Positions 1 to 8,029 of a stretch of DNA of 22,042 nt are shown here, piece by piece. The stretch covers positions 1 to 22,042 of the forward strand of contig JAEWYQ010000056.1 in the NCBI GenBank assembly GCA_023395555.1. Reading direction: 5' to 3'. The notes beneath the pieces were generated by a model, which had not been told where the DNA came from, did no database searches, and saw nothing but the letters and a program-made list of their open reading frames with translations. The DNA is from Bacillota bacterium. Lineage in GTDB: Bacteria; Bacillota; Clostridia; Lachnospirales; Lachnospiraceae. Positions within the stretch are counted from its first letter, which is position 1. Every line of letters starts with the position of its first letter. The position numbers and the translations under genes are program-made.

Positions 1-13
1 AATAAAAGAATTA

Positions 14-60
14 CTATAAAAAAGAAAGCCGGCTGAGATAATGAACCAGGCTCAGCCGGC
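14..60 (-). terminator. Rho-independent terminator (minus strand)
   Basis: A perfect 10-bp inverted repeat (GCCGGCTGAG at 28-37, CTCAGCCGGC at 51-60) encloses a 13-nt loop. Read on the minus strand it is followed by TTTCTTTTTTATA, which is the layout of an intrinsic terminator. On the plus strand there is no T-tract, so it acts only leftward. It lies downstream of the IS110 relic. Confidence 0.8.
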
Positions 61-129
61 AGTAATTCCGGTAAATGATGGACAAGAGTTCCCGTCTGTT
101 TTTGGACAAAGGACGGCGGTAATAACACG

Positions 130-615
130 ATACCTAGTATGGCATCAATCCGTTCGATTACTTCTGCTTTTGTTTCTGTTTTTTCTTGGATATCCTCATC
201 AAGCCGGGCTATAATTAGATTGTCTGTATCTGGTTATTTCTCGTAACTCTCAATATTCCCTAGATGGCATATAGCTGTTTTTTACTAATCCATGACAGGT
301 TACATCACAAATCCATTCCGCGTCCTTTACATTGGTTTTCCTACCTGGAACTCCCTTTATAAATTGAGCATTAACTACTAAAATTCTTAAAGTCTTACCT
401 TCCATCAGGTTATAGATAGGTTTCCAATAGGCACCCGTGGCTTTCATAGCAACTGTTTCAATTTCGTTCTCCTTCAACCATGAAATCATCTCCTGAATAT
501 CATCTGTCATTGTACCAAACCTTCTTAACTCCTTTTTCTTGCCACAGATAATGCATGCAACAATTAAATTTTTTTGTATATCCAACCTACAACATCTGCC
601 ATAAATTATTTCCAT
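130..615 (-). pseudogene. Degenerate IS110-family transposase (N-terminal part)
   Basis: Remnant of an IS110-type (DEDD, RuvC-like) transposase. Translation from ATG 615, which follows a GGAGGA site, gives the hallmark order LDIQKN, GTMTDD, GAYWKPIYNL, VVNAQ, VPGRKTNVKDAEW and PSRE. A TGA near 250 interrupts the frame; the reading continues past it as ELREITRYRQ, and after a frame change as IARLDEDIQEKTE...ERIDAILG, then homology ends near 130. The C-terminal half with the conserved serine region is missing. Two active-site acids also look changed: the family's VAMEST Glu is Lys (AMKAT), and the first Asp of KTDVKDAEW is Asn. From this I infer a dead, truncated copy. Family recognition is by motif only. 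Confidence 0.82.
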
Positions 616-1029
616 GTACATTTCCTCCATAGTAAATTTATAACCAATACGGTTCCTTATAAAATTTAGACTGCTCTTCGAGGTAAAAACATGTCTTTTC
701 CTCAATATGTGGTATAAAAAGGAAGCGTAAATCAGTCTGTAGAACGGGCTTAATGGCTCTAACTCTGAACGACCTTTATCGGTTCCTCTAAGTTTAACAC
801 AACGTGTTTTTCATGTATATTTGGTGAGTGCAGCTCATGGTTGTCTGTAGAAAAAGCCATTTATATCTTGAAGCACTGTATATTGTGATAAATATCTTGA
901 AATTTTTTTGCTTTTTACTTGTTTCAAAAAAATCTTTATCTGCCCTTTTCCTCTGTCCTCCTTTTCTTCCATTTTAAAAAATTTGTTCCAAAATCCATTT
1001 TTTTGCCCTGTGCATCTATGAAAACGGCA
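616..1029. other. Non-coding stretch: presumed IS110 upstream end plus AT-rich flank
   Basis: No convincing ORF with a ribosome binding site. IS110 elements carry their guide (bridge) RNA in the non-coding end before the transposase, so roughly 616-900 may retain a decayed version. I can see a 10-bp direct repeat GTCTGTAGAA at 735-744 and 843-852, but cannot delimit the element's end. From about 900 to 1029 the DNA is T/C-rich with no structure I can name. Confidence 0.35.
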
Positions 1030-1075
1030 AAAAAATAGGGCTAAAAATCGCTCAAAAATCAGCCATTTTTAGCCC
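1030..1075 (-). terminator. Terminator downstream of the RlmD-like gene
   Basis: GGGCTAAAAAT (1038-1048) and ATTTTTAGCCC (1065-1075) form a perfect 11-bp stem with a 16-nt loop. On the minus strand the stem is followed by TATTTTTTTGCC, a U-tract. It sits about 40 nt past the stop codon of the methyltransferase gene. A second small 7-bp stem (1091-1097 with 1102-1108) lies between them without a U-tract. Confidence 0.82.
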
Positions 1076-1114
1076 AAAATTCACTTCCAAACCACAACAT
1101 CTTGTGGTCAAACC

Positions 1115-2500
1115 TTAGTTTTTCTTCTTGTCACCACAATACTGCATCAGAATCACCGACTCAACGTGGGTCGAATGCCCGAATTGATCTACCGCTCTCA
1201 CCTTCATCAATTCAAACCCTCTCTCACACAGATACTTCGCATCCCGGGCCAGGGTTGCCGGATCACACGAGATATACACCAGCTTCTTAGGCTCCATCAT
1301 GACAATCGTATCTAACAAGCTCTGGTCACATCCCTTTCTCGGAGGATCCACCACAATCACATCGGCATAAATATTCTCTTCCTTATTCTTTGCCGGAAGC
1401 ACTTCCTCCGCTGCCCCGGCAAAGAACTCCAAATTATCAATCTGGTTCAGCTCAGCATTCTTCTTCGCATCCTCAATTGCCTGAGGGATAATCTCTACCC
1501 CGTAGACCTGCTTCGCCTTCTGTGCCAGGAACAGAGAAATCGTACCAATCCCGCAATACAGATCCCATACCGTCTCGTCCCCCTTCAGATCGGCATATTC
1601 CAGAGCAATCGCGTACAGCTTCTGTGTCTGAACCGGATTCACCTGGTAAAATGACAGCGGCGAGATCCGATATCTTATAGATCCGATATAATCCGTAATA
1701 TACGGCTCTCCCCAAAGAGGTATAACCTTGTCCCCCAGAATCACATTCGTGCGCTCCCGATTAATATTCAGGCAAATACTTTTCATTCCGGCGATTTTCT
1801 GCAATCCCGCAATCAGCTCGTCCTCATGGGGCATCCGTCCGCCGTTAATCACCAGGCATACCATCACTTCACCGGTCTTAAATCCTACCCTGATCAAAAT
1901 ATGACGAAGCAGCCCCGTATGATTCTCCTCATGATAGGGCTCAATCTGGTGCTTCTCCAAAAAGGAACGTAGGAATGTAATAATCTCTTCATTCACCCTC
2001 GCTCCAATATAGCAATGACTGGTATCAATAATCGAATGGGTCCGCCCCGCATAAAAACCGATGGCAAGACTGCCGTCCTTATTCCTTCCCACCGGATACT
2101 GGGCTTTGTTGCGATAATAATAAGGTTCCTCCATTCCGCAGATAGGCTCCATTGTAAAATCGTGAAAGCCCCCGATTCTGGTAAGGCAGCCTCGGACTTT
2201 ATTCTCCTTATACTCCAACTGCTTTGCATAATCAATATGCATCAGCTGGCAACCGCCGCAGCGCGAGGCAATGGGACACCTGGGCTCCACCCGGTAGACG
2301 GAGGGCTCCAGCAGCTTCACAAGCCTGGCATACCCATAGCTTTTGCCTGTCTTCGTCACCTGAACCATCGCCCGGTCACCCATGACAGTATCCTTGACGA
2401 ACAGCGTATATCCCTCATACCTGCCGATGCCCTCTCCCTCGGAGCCAATATCTTCAATTGTAACCTCGACCTGATCATTCTTCTTCAATACTGCTGCCAT
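1115..2500 (-). CDS. rlmD: 23S rRNA (uracil-5-)-methyltransferase, RlmD/RlmCD (RumA) type
   Basis: SAM-dependent enzyme that methylates C5 of uracil in 23S rRNA (family: RumA/TrmA). In order: an N-terminal TRAM domain (about residues 5-65, VTIEDIGSEGEGIGRYEG), a 4Fe-4S cluster motif CPIASRCGGCQ with a later Cys in HCYIGA, the SAM-binding loop VWDLYCGIGTISL, the DPPRKGC motif, and the catalytic nucleophile in VYISCDPATLARD. About 461 residues, normal for the family. I chose ATG 2500 because GGAG lies 4 nt upstream; the ATG at 2515 has GGAG only 1 nt away. In Gram-positives one enzyme (RlmCD) often modifies both U747 and U1939, so the exact target cannot be told from sequence. Downstream of the YhaM-like gene on the same strand, with a hairpin between them. 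Confidence 0.9.
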   Translation of the reverse strand: MAAVLKKNDQVEVTIEDIGSEGEGIGRYEGYTLFVKDTVMGDRAMVQVTKTGKSYGYARLVKLLEPSVYRVEPRCPIASRCGGCQLMHIDYAKQLEYKENKVRGCLTRIGGFHDFTMEPICGMEEPYYYRNKAQYPVGRNKDGSLAIGFYAGRTHSIIDTSHCYIGARVNEEIITFLRSFLEKHQIEPYHEENHTGLLRHILIRVGFKTGEVMVCLVINGGRMPHEDELIAGLQKIAGMKSICLNINRERTNVILGDKVIPLWGEPYITDYIGSIRYRISPLSFYQVNPVQTQKLYAIALEYADLKGDETVWDLYCGIGTISLFLAQKAKQVYGVEIIPQAIEDAKKNAELNQIDNLEFFAGAAEEVLPAKNKEENIYADVIVVDPPRKGCDQSLLDTIVMMEPKKLVYISCDPATLARDAKYLCERGFELMKVRAVDQFGHSTHVESVILMQYCGDKKKN

Positions 2501-2531
2501 AGCACTCCATTCCATACTCCATCTTTAAACA

Positions 2532-2554
2532 CAGCTCCGGCATCGCCGGAGCTG
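2532..2554 (-). promoter_or_regulatory. Intergenic GC-rich hairpin between yhaM-like and rlmD-like genes
   Basis: CAGCTCCGGC (2532-2541), loop ATC, GCCGGAGCTG (2545-2554): a perfect 10-bp stem with a 3-nt loop. On the minus strand it is followed only by TGTTTAAAG, so it is a weak terminator or attenuator, or an RNA processing or stability hairpin, in a 68-nt gap between co-directional genes. Confidence 0.6.
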
Positions 2555-2568
2555 CCCTTCTCTGCTTC

Positions 2569-3516
2569 CTATCCCTTTGTACTCCGTCTGATATTCGACT
2601 CAAAAAGCTTCTGATATCCCAGCCATTCCGCTTTAGGATCTCCTGACATTAACAGCTCTGTAACCGTCTGCATCTTAGCATCCGTATTATCTGCAAAATG
2701 CAATGCCATGGCCTCTGCTATGGCCGGCTTCTTAGGGGATCCATATTCCAGTTCCCCATGATGCGCCAGGATACAATGCACCAGCTCATTGGAAAGCTTG
2801 ACAGGGAATTTATTCATCGTTTTTATATGGTTTCTCACCATACTGGCTCCAATAAAGATATGTCCCAGCATCTGACCGTCGTCCGTATAATCATTGGCGG
2901 GAAAATCAGACAGCTCCTCCATCTTACCGATATCATGAAACAAAGCGGCAGTAATCAGCAGATCCCTGTTCAATACAGGATAACTGGAGGCATAATATTC
3001 ACAAAGCTTTACCACACTCAGGGTATGCTCCAATAATCCGCCGACAAAGCTGTGATGTACACTCTTTGCCGCAGAATGGGTCTTAAAGTTCTTAACAAAT
3101 TCCGCATCCTTAATAAAGAAATCCTCTGCCAGGGTTCTCAGATTCATATCCTTGAGACCAAGGACAAATTCCTTGATTTCACAATACATTACTTCTACAT
3201 CCTTAGTTGTCACAGGAAAATAGTTCTCTGGAGAGTACTCCCCTTCCCTGCCCTTATAAATTCTGCTGATATTGAGCTGGAGCGCATCTTGGAAGCTGGT
3301 CACTCTCGCATCAATATGTACAAAGTCCATGGCCTCATACTGCTCTATCTCACTGCTAAAGTCCCAAATCTTGGCGTCAATGGTTCCCGTCTTATCCTGC
3401 AGCAGCAAGGATGCATATGTCTTGCCGCTCTTGCCGGTCAAAATTTGCTTTGACTTACACAGATAAATCTCGTTCTTAATAAAATCATTCTCTCTTAAAT
3501 CCTGAATATACCTCAT
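2569..3516 (-). CDS. yhaM: 3'-5' exoribonuclease YhaM-like (OB-fold plus HD domain)
   Basis: Probable 3'-5' exonuclease acting on RNA and possibly ssDNA, as known for Bacillus YhaM. Residues about 15-95 look like an OB nucleic-acid-binding fold (YASLLLQDKTGTIDAKIWDF). The second half is an HD hydrolase with metal-binding signatures HHSFVGGLLEHT, ALFHDIGKMEEL, and the later LAHHGELEYGSPKKP. 315 residues, the family's usual size. Start ATG 3516 has AGAAAGG 9 nt upstream. The upstream gap of about 330 bp holds a repeat cluster and the terminator of the HtrA-like gene, so this gene probably has its own promoter, although I could not find a clear one. Confidence 0.9.
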   Translation of the reverse strand: MRYIQDLRENDFIKNEIYLCKSKQILTGKSGKTYASLLLQDKTGTIDAKIWDFSSEIEQYEAMDFVHIDARVTSFQDALQLNISRIYKGREGEYSPENYFPVTTKDVEVMYCEIKEFVLGLKDMNLRTLAEDFFIKDAEFVKNFKTHSAAKSVHHSFVGGLLEHTLSVVKLCEYYASSYPVLNRDLLITAALFHDIGKMEELSDFPANDYTDDGQMLGHIFIGASMVRNHIKTMNKFPVKLSNELVHCILAHHGELEYGSPKKPAIAEAMALHFADNTDAKMQTVTELLMSGDPKAEWLGYQKLFESNIRRSTKG

Positions 3517-3588
3517 TCTTCTATACCTTTCTAATTCATCACTTTATACTTCCCGTATCCTATCATCCGCAGATCAGGAACTCAGGGT

Positions 3589-3703
3589 ATTATACCATAT
3601 TCGCAAGCCCCTATGGTATGGCACTTCGTGCCAGGATGCGCACTACGCTTCGCTCCGGCGTACGCGCATAAATGCGTGAGTATAATCTCTATCGACATTA
3701 TAC
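3589..3703. repeat. Clustered inverted-repeat (REP/MITE-like) intergenic element
   Basis: Nested hairpins in 115 nt: ATTATAC (3589-3595) with GTATAAT (3680-3686) as a possible outer stem; ATACCATA (3592-3599) with TATGGTAT (3612-3619); TGGCAC-TTC-GTGCCA (3619-3633); ATGCGC (3636-3641) with GCGCAT (3664-3669), extended inside by TACGC/GCGTA; and GTATAAT with ATTATAC (3680-3703). It is not coding. Placement between two genes and multiple stems suggest a dispersed palindromic element or an mRNA-stabilising structure. Other copies cannot be checked here. Confidence 0.6.
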
Positions 3704-3789
3704 CTTAACCCCCAGAATATATAAAGCACTAAATTGCACCATCCTTAATTTAATCCTTACCGTTCAGCCTGCGGCAGAGAGGAGACCAT

Positions 3790-3836
3790 AATAAAAGGAT
3801 GCTATTCCGATGAATTCCCATCTTCCTAACATCCTT
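3790..3836 (-). terminator. Terminator after the HtrA-like gene
   Basis: AAGGATG (3795-3801) pairs with CATCCTT (3830-3836), with an inner GATG/CATC pairing. On the minus strand the stem is followed by TTATTATGG, a short U-rich tail. It begins right after the stop codon of the HtrA-like gene. Confidence 0.55.
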
Positions 3837-3843
3837 CCTTCTT

Positions 3844-5241
3844 CTATCTTTGTTTCTCCGCAAGAGTAACCTTAACTTCCAATTCCTTCTGGCCTGCTCC
3901 GGTGGTTCGCTGTATTTTAACCGGTACCTCCTCTCCCGGAAGAAGGGAAGAAATTACACTGTAGAAATTATTCGTATGGGTTATGGTCTGCCCATCCGCC
4001 TGGAGAATGATGTCTCCGCTCTGTATCCCTGCCAGGAACGCCGGGGAAGCCTCCCGGACTTCATTGACATAGATTCCGGCAGTTATCTCAAATTCCTTCT
4101 TTACCGCATCAGGCATGTCTATGGTTTTGACTCCAAAATATACCCTTGCCCGCCGATTGCTCATATTGGTCAGAAAGGTCTTTAATTTGCTGATACCGAT
4201 TGCCGTACTAAGCCCCGCATCCATCTCACCTTTCAGGGTTCTGGTAATCAGACCGACCACCTCGCCCTTCATATTCACAATAACGCCCTCGCTGTTCTCA
4301 TTGTCGGTAATATCCGTATTGAACAGATCCAGCTTGTTATCCGTAATATAGGCATAGCTGTTTCTGCTGGAAACGATCCCTGTCTCCATGGAACCGGTAT
4401 ATCCGTTGGGGCTGCCCAAGGCCAAAATCGGGCTGCCAACCGTCAAGGTGTAGGATTCCCCCAGCTTTGCCACCATAAGGCCGCTCATATAAATGGGCGG
4501 GATCTTCTCCAGAGGAACGGCAATCACCGCCAGATTCAATTCTGTTTCATAATCCTGAAGAGTGGCATCCACCGTAAAGTTATCCGAAAATCTAACCTGA
4601 ATAATATCGGCATCCTCAATTCTCTCCAGACTTGTTAAAATCAACAGATCAACATTATTGTTATGGATAATCAGACCGTAGGTCTCCTTAGCCAGCTCTA
4701 CACTCGTCCCGAACCATACATCTGTTTCATCCGTAATTCCCACCACCGTAACAATGGATTTCTCAACCTCTGAAGATATCTTGCGTAATCCGTTGAAGAT
4801 ACTGGTATAGTCATCCACGTCCGCATCGATAGGCCGTTCTATAATCACAGTCTCCGGCTCCGGCTGGGTATCCTTCGGGGCATCGGTTACAAAGTTCTTT
4901 GTCTCTTCTCCCTTTTCCCCCTGCTCTCCCGGCTCTTCACCGTCCTTGGATTCACTCTGCTTCTCCCCCGGCTCCCCTGTCTGCGCATTGGCCTGGATAC
5001 CGTGGTCATCGGGATTCAAGGTAGGAAAATCCGCGGGTGTCTTTGTCTCCTCTTCCTTATGCAAAAGCCCATACAATCCTGGTTCTGTCAGCACAAAAGT
5101 AATGGCAGCGATCACTCCAAATACAACTGCCAGACAAACCGTCATTATGATGGGCATGATTTTTTTCCGTAATTTCTTGCGTTTTTTTTCGATTACCTGC
5201 TCTTTGATAAATTCAAAATCCTTTTTATCGCTCCCAGACAT
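3844..5241 (-). CDS. Membrane-anchored HtrA/DegP-like PDZ protein lacking the catalytic triad
   Basis: Topology: cytoplasmic Lys-rich start, one membrane helix (residues about 28-52, IIMTVCLAVVFGVIAAITFV), an acidic Pro/Glu/Gly linker (about 62-135), a trypsin-like S1C domain (about 150-360) and one PDZ domain (about 365-460; AGIYVNEVREASPAFLAGIQSGDIIL). Aligned by eye to DegP, the LTNNHVV histidine is Glu206 (LTSLERI), the TDLAVI aspartate is Asn236 (LNLAVI), and GNSGGP reads ENSEGV: Ser317 is kept but its glycine neighbours are Glu. The domain therefore looks proteolytically inactive and may work as a scaffold or sensor. The frame is intact and long, so it is not a decaying gene. Start ATG has AAGGAG 7 nt upstream. 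Divergent from mutS2. Confidence 0.85.
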   Translation of the reverse strand: MSGSDKKDFEFIKEQVIEKKRKKLRKKIMPIIMTVCLAVVFGVIAAITFVLTEPGLYGLLHKEEETKTPADFPTLNPDDHGIQANAQTGEPGEKQSESKDGEEPGEQGEKGEETKNFVTDAPKDTQPEPETVIIERPIDADVDDYTSIFNGLRKISSEVEKSIVTVVGITDETDVWFGTSVELAKETYGLIIHNNNVDLLILTSLERIEDADIIQVRFSDNFTVDATLQDYETELNLAVIAVPLEKIPPIYMSGLMVAKLGESYTLTVGSPILALGSPNGYTGSMETGIVSSRNSYAYITDNKLDLFNTDITDNENSEGVIVNMKGEVVGLITRTLKGEMDAGLSTAIGISKLKTFLTNMSNRRARVYFGVKTIDMPDAVKKEFEITAGIYVNEVREASPAFLAGIQSGDIILQADGQTITHTNNFYSVISSLLPGEEVPVKIQRTTGAGQKELEVKVTLAEKQR

Positions 5242-5613
5242 CCTTATTCTCCTTCAAGAGACAAATTACCAGTAGGATTCTTATAATACTTATGTCCTAT
5301 TTTAGCAGTTACATATGAACATAATATGAATTATCTGTAAACAAACACTTCTAAGATTATGACACATAACCCCAGTAATTTCAATAGCAATTGTGCAAAT
5401 TGCATAACATTAGTTACCGTTCAGTCTTTGGGCTCAGCCGAATCGGATTCCCCCCCTGTACAGATTGGACGACACAAGACCAGGTTCGTATCCGGTAAAA
5501 GATTCTCCTAATTCATAAATTGTAGTTTTATTTTTTTACAACATAAGGTAGAATAGATATAGTATCTTTAAACCACAGGAAGAACGCTGTCCCAGTACAG
5601 CTTACAGAAAGGC
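5242..5613. other. Divergent intergenic region between HtrA-like gene and mutS2
   Basis: About 370 nt without a gene. It holds the mutS2 promoter near its right end. Leftward, only weak AT-rich -10-like boxes are visible upstream of the HtrA-like gene. A 14-nt segment TTACCGTTCAGTCT at 5414-5427 recurs with one mismatch at 3757-3770 on the other side of the HtrA-like gene. Nothing else recognisable. Confidence 0.5.
5535..5563 (+). promoter_or_regulatory. Predicted sigma-70/A promoter for the mutS2 operon
   Basis: -35 TTTACA (5535-5540), 17-bp spacer, -10 TATAGT (5558-5563). An alternative -10, TAGAAT, lies at 5549-5554. Transcription would start near 5570, about 55 nt before the preferred mutS2 start. 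Confidence 0.65.
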
Positions 5614-5625
5614 TTGAACCGTATC

Positions 5626-8004
5626 ATGAATGAGAAAGCATTAAGAACCCTGGAATATAATAAGATTATTGATAAATTATCCGCCCTGGCCGGTACCGGC
5701 TACGGAAGGGAGCTGTGCGCCCAGCTGCTGCCGCAGACAGATCTGGAGACGATCCGGACCCTGCAGCAGCAGACCAGCGATGCGCTGTCCCGGCTGCTGC
5801 GCAAAGGAAGCGTCTCCTTTAACGGGATTCACGACATCCGTCCCTCCGTTATGAGGCTGAAGATTGCCTCCTCCCTCAGTGCGGCGGAGCTTCTGCATAT
5901 CAGCTCCGACCTGGATGCCGTCCTGCGCATCAAGGCCTACGGAGGATATACCGGCAAGGACAGCGAGACCATGACAGAGGATTCCCTGACGGAGTTCTTT
6001 GCCAATCTGGAGCCTCTGACTCAATTAAATAACGAGATCCGCCGCTGTATCATCTCGGAAGAGGAGATTGCCGACGATGCCAGCCCTGCTTTAAAGAGCG
6101 TCCGCCGGGCTATTAAGAATGCTAATGACAAGATTCACAACGAATTGGGCTCCATCCTCAATTCTTCCCGCAACCTGCTTCAGGAGAATATTATTACCAT
6201 GCGTAACGGAAGGTACTGCCTTCCCGTCCGCTCCGAATACAAGAACCAGTTCCAGGGGATGATCCACGACCAATCCTCCACCGGTTCCACCCTGTTCATT
6301 GAACCGGTTGCCATCGTCCGCCTGAATAATGAGCTGAGGGAACTGGCAATCCGGGAGCAGGAGGAGATTGAGAAGGTACTGGAGGAACTCAGCAGTCAGG
6401 CCGCAGAGCATTGTGACAGCCTGGACTATGACTTCCACACTCTGTCCATGCTGGATTTCATCTTTGCCCGGGCCGCCCTGTCCAAGCAAATGAAGGGTAC
6501 CGAGCCCCGCTTTAACCAGAAGGGGCTGCTGCATATCAAGAAGGGCCGTCATCCCCTGATCGATGCCAAGAAGGTGGTGCCCATTGATATCATGCTGGGC
6601 AAGGATTTTACCATGCTGATCATCACCGGCCCCAATACCGGCGGTAAGACCGTCAGCCTGAAAACAGTGGGACTGCTGACCCTTATGGGCCAGGCGGGGC
6701 TTCATATCCCTGCCTTTGACGGCTCCGAGCTGGCTGTCTTTGAAGAAGTATACGCGGATATCGGAGATGAGCAGAGCATCGAGCAAAGCCTCAGCACCTT
6801 CTCCTCCCATATGACCAATATTGTAAAGATACTGGAAAAGGCAGATGCCAATTCCCTGGTTCTCTTCGATGAGCTTGGTGCCGGAACCGATCCGACCGAG
6901 GGTGCCGCTCTTGCCATGTCCATCCTGTCCCATCTTCACAGCAGGGATATCCGGGTTATGGCTACCACTCATTACAGCGAGCTGAAGATTTACGCCCTGT
7001 CTACCGAAGGGGTATCCAATGCCTGCTGTGAATTTGATGTGGAAACCCTGCGTCCCACCTACCGGCTCTTAATTGGTATTCCCGGCAAGAGTAATGCGTT
7101 CGCCATTTCCTCGAAACTGGGGCTGCCGGATTATATCATTGCGGACGCCAAGGAAAGAATCGGACACCAGGAGAAGAGCTTTGAGGATCTGATCAGTGAC
7201 CTGGAGGCAAACCGTGTGACCATCGAACGGGAGCAGGAGGAATTAGCCAGGTACAAGCAGGAAATCGAGCAGTTAAAGAAAAACCTTGCCCGTAAGAGTG
7301 AATCCCTGGATGCCAGCCGGGAACGTCTTATGAAGGAGGCCAAAGAGCAGGCTGCCGCGGTTCTTCAGGAGGCCAAGGAATTCGCAGACCAGAGCATCCG
7401 CCGCTATAACAAATGGCTCCAGGAGGGCGGTCATATTAAGGATATGGAAAGTGAGCGGGCAGACTTAAGAGAACGCTTAAGCGGAAGTGAGGCTCCTCAT
7501 TCACAGCGGAAGCAAAAGCCGGCCAAGGCTCCTTCCGCCAATAAGCTTAAGATCGGAGATTCAGTCAATGTCATCAGTCTGAATATCAAGGGCACCATAA
7601 GCACTCTTCCCAATGCCAAGGGGGATCTCTATGTCCAGATGGGCATCCTGCGCTCCCTGGTGAATATTAAGGATATCGAACTAATTGACGAGGAGGTTAT
7701 CACTGCCCCCGGCTATAATAAGACCCAGAGCGGCAAGATTAAGATGTCCAAGTCCGCTACCATCCACCCGGATATCAACCTGATCGGCAAGACAGTGGAC
7801 GAGGCTCTGTCCGAGTTGGAGAAATATCTGGACGATGCCTATCTGGCTCACCTGCCCCAGGTAACGGTAATCCACGGCCGCGGCACCGGAGCCCTGCGAG
7901 GCGCCGTCCATGCCCGCTTAAAAAAGCTGAGCTATGTAAAATCCTTCCGCCTGGGTGCCTTCGGTGAGGGCGGCGAAGGCGTAACCATAGTTGAATTTAA
8001 ATAA
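5626..8004 (+). CDS. mutS2: Endonuclease MutS2 / ribosome rescue ATPase
   Basis: MutS-family ATPase of the MutS2 branch, known to suppress homologous recombination and, in Bacillus, to split collided ribosomes. Visible: N-terminal MutS core and clamp helices (coiled coil about 160-290), Walker A TGPNTGGKT (about 335), Walker B with signature LFDELGAGTDPTEG (about 413-426), a second long coiled coil (about 510-610), and a C-terminal Smr domain with HGRGTGALR. The Smr LDLR motif reads INLIG here, so its Asp and Arg are replaced, which may affect nuclease activity. About 792 residues, typical. ATG 5626 (MNEKALRTLEYNKII) matches the family start and has AGAAAGG upstream at a long 12-nt spacing; the in-frame TTG at 5614 is too close to that site. 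First gene of a unit with a two-component pair. Confidence 0.96.
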   Translation: MNEKALRTLEYNKIIDKLSALAGTGYGRELCAQLLPQTDLETIRTLQQQTSDALSRLLRKGSVSFNGIHDIRPSVMRLKIASSLSAAELLHISSDLDAVLRIKAYGGYTGKDSETMTEDSLTEFFANLEPLTQLNNEIRRCIISEEEIADDASPALKSVRRAIKNANDKIHNELGSILNSSRNLLQENIITMRNGRYCLPVRSEYKNQFQGMIHDQSSTGSTLFIEPVAIVRLNNELRELAIREQEEIEKVLEELSSQAAEHCDSLDYDFHTLSMLDFIFARAALSKQMKGTEPRFNQKGLLHIKKGRHPLIDAKKVVPIDIMLGKDFTMLIITGPNTGGKTVSLKTVGLLTLMGQAGLHIPAFDGSELAVFEEVYADIGDEQSIEQSLSTFSSHMTNIVKILEKADANSLVLFDELGAGTDPTEGAALAMSILSHLHSRDIRVMATTHYSELKIYALSTEGVSNACCEFDVETLRPTYRLLIGIPGKSNAFAISSKLGLPDYIIADAKERIGHQEKSFEDLISDLEANRVTIEREQEELARYKQEIEQLKKNLARKSESLDASRERLMKEAKEQAAAVLQEAKEFADQSIRRYNKWLQEGGHIKDMESERADLRERLSGSEAPHSQRKQKPAKAPSANKLKIGDSVNVISLNIKGTISTLPNAKGDLYVQMGILRSLVNIKDIELIDEEVITAPGYNKTQSGKIKMSKSATIHPDINLIGKTVDEALSELEKYLDDAYLAHLPQVTVIHGRGTGALRGAVHARLKKLSYVKSFRLGAFGEGGEGVTIVEFK

Positions 8005-8029
8005 GTTTTTGTATTGGAAAGGAGTCTCT

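Noticed and set aside
5470..5512. AGGTTCGTATCCGG resembles a tRNA T-arm.
   Set aside because: No acceptor, D or anticodon stem can be fitted upstream or on the other strand, so it is chance similarity.
5614..5625. Longer MutS2 start at TTG 5614.
   Set aside because: The AGAAAGG site ends 1-2 nt before the TTG, and family members start with MNEKAL at ATG 5626.
6091..6972. Long open frame antisense to mutS2 (293 codons).
   Set aside because: It is a shadow of the GC-rich mutS2 frame, has no ribosome binding site, and its protein resembles no family.
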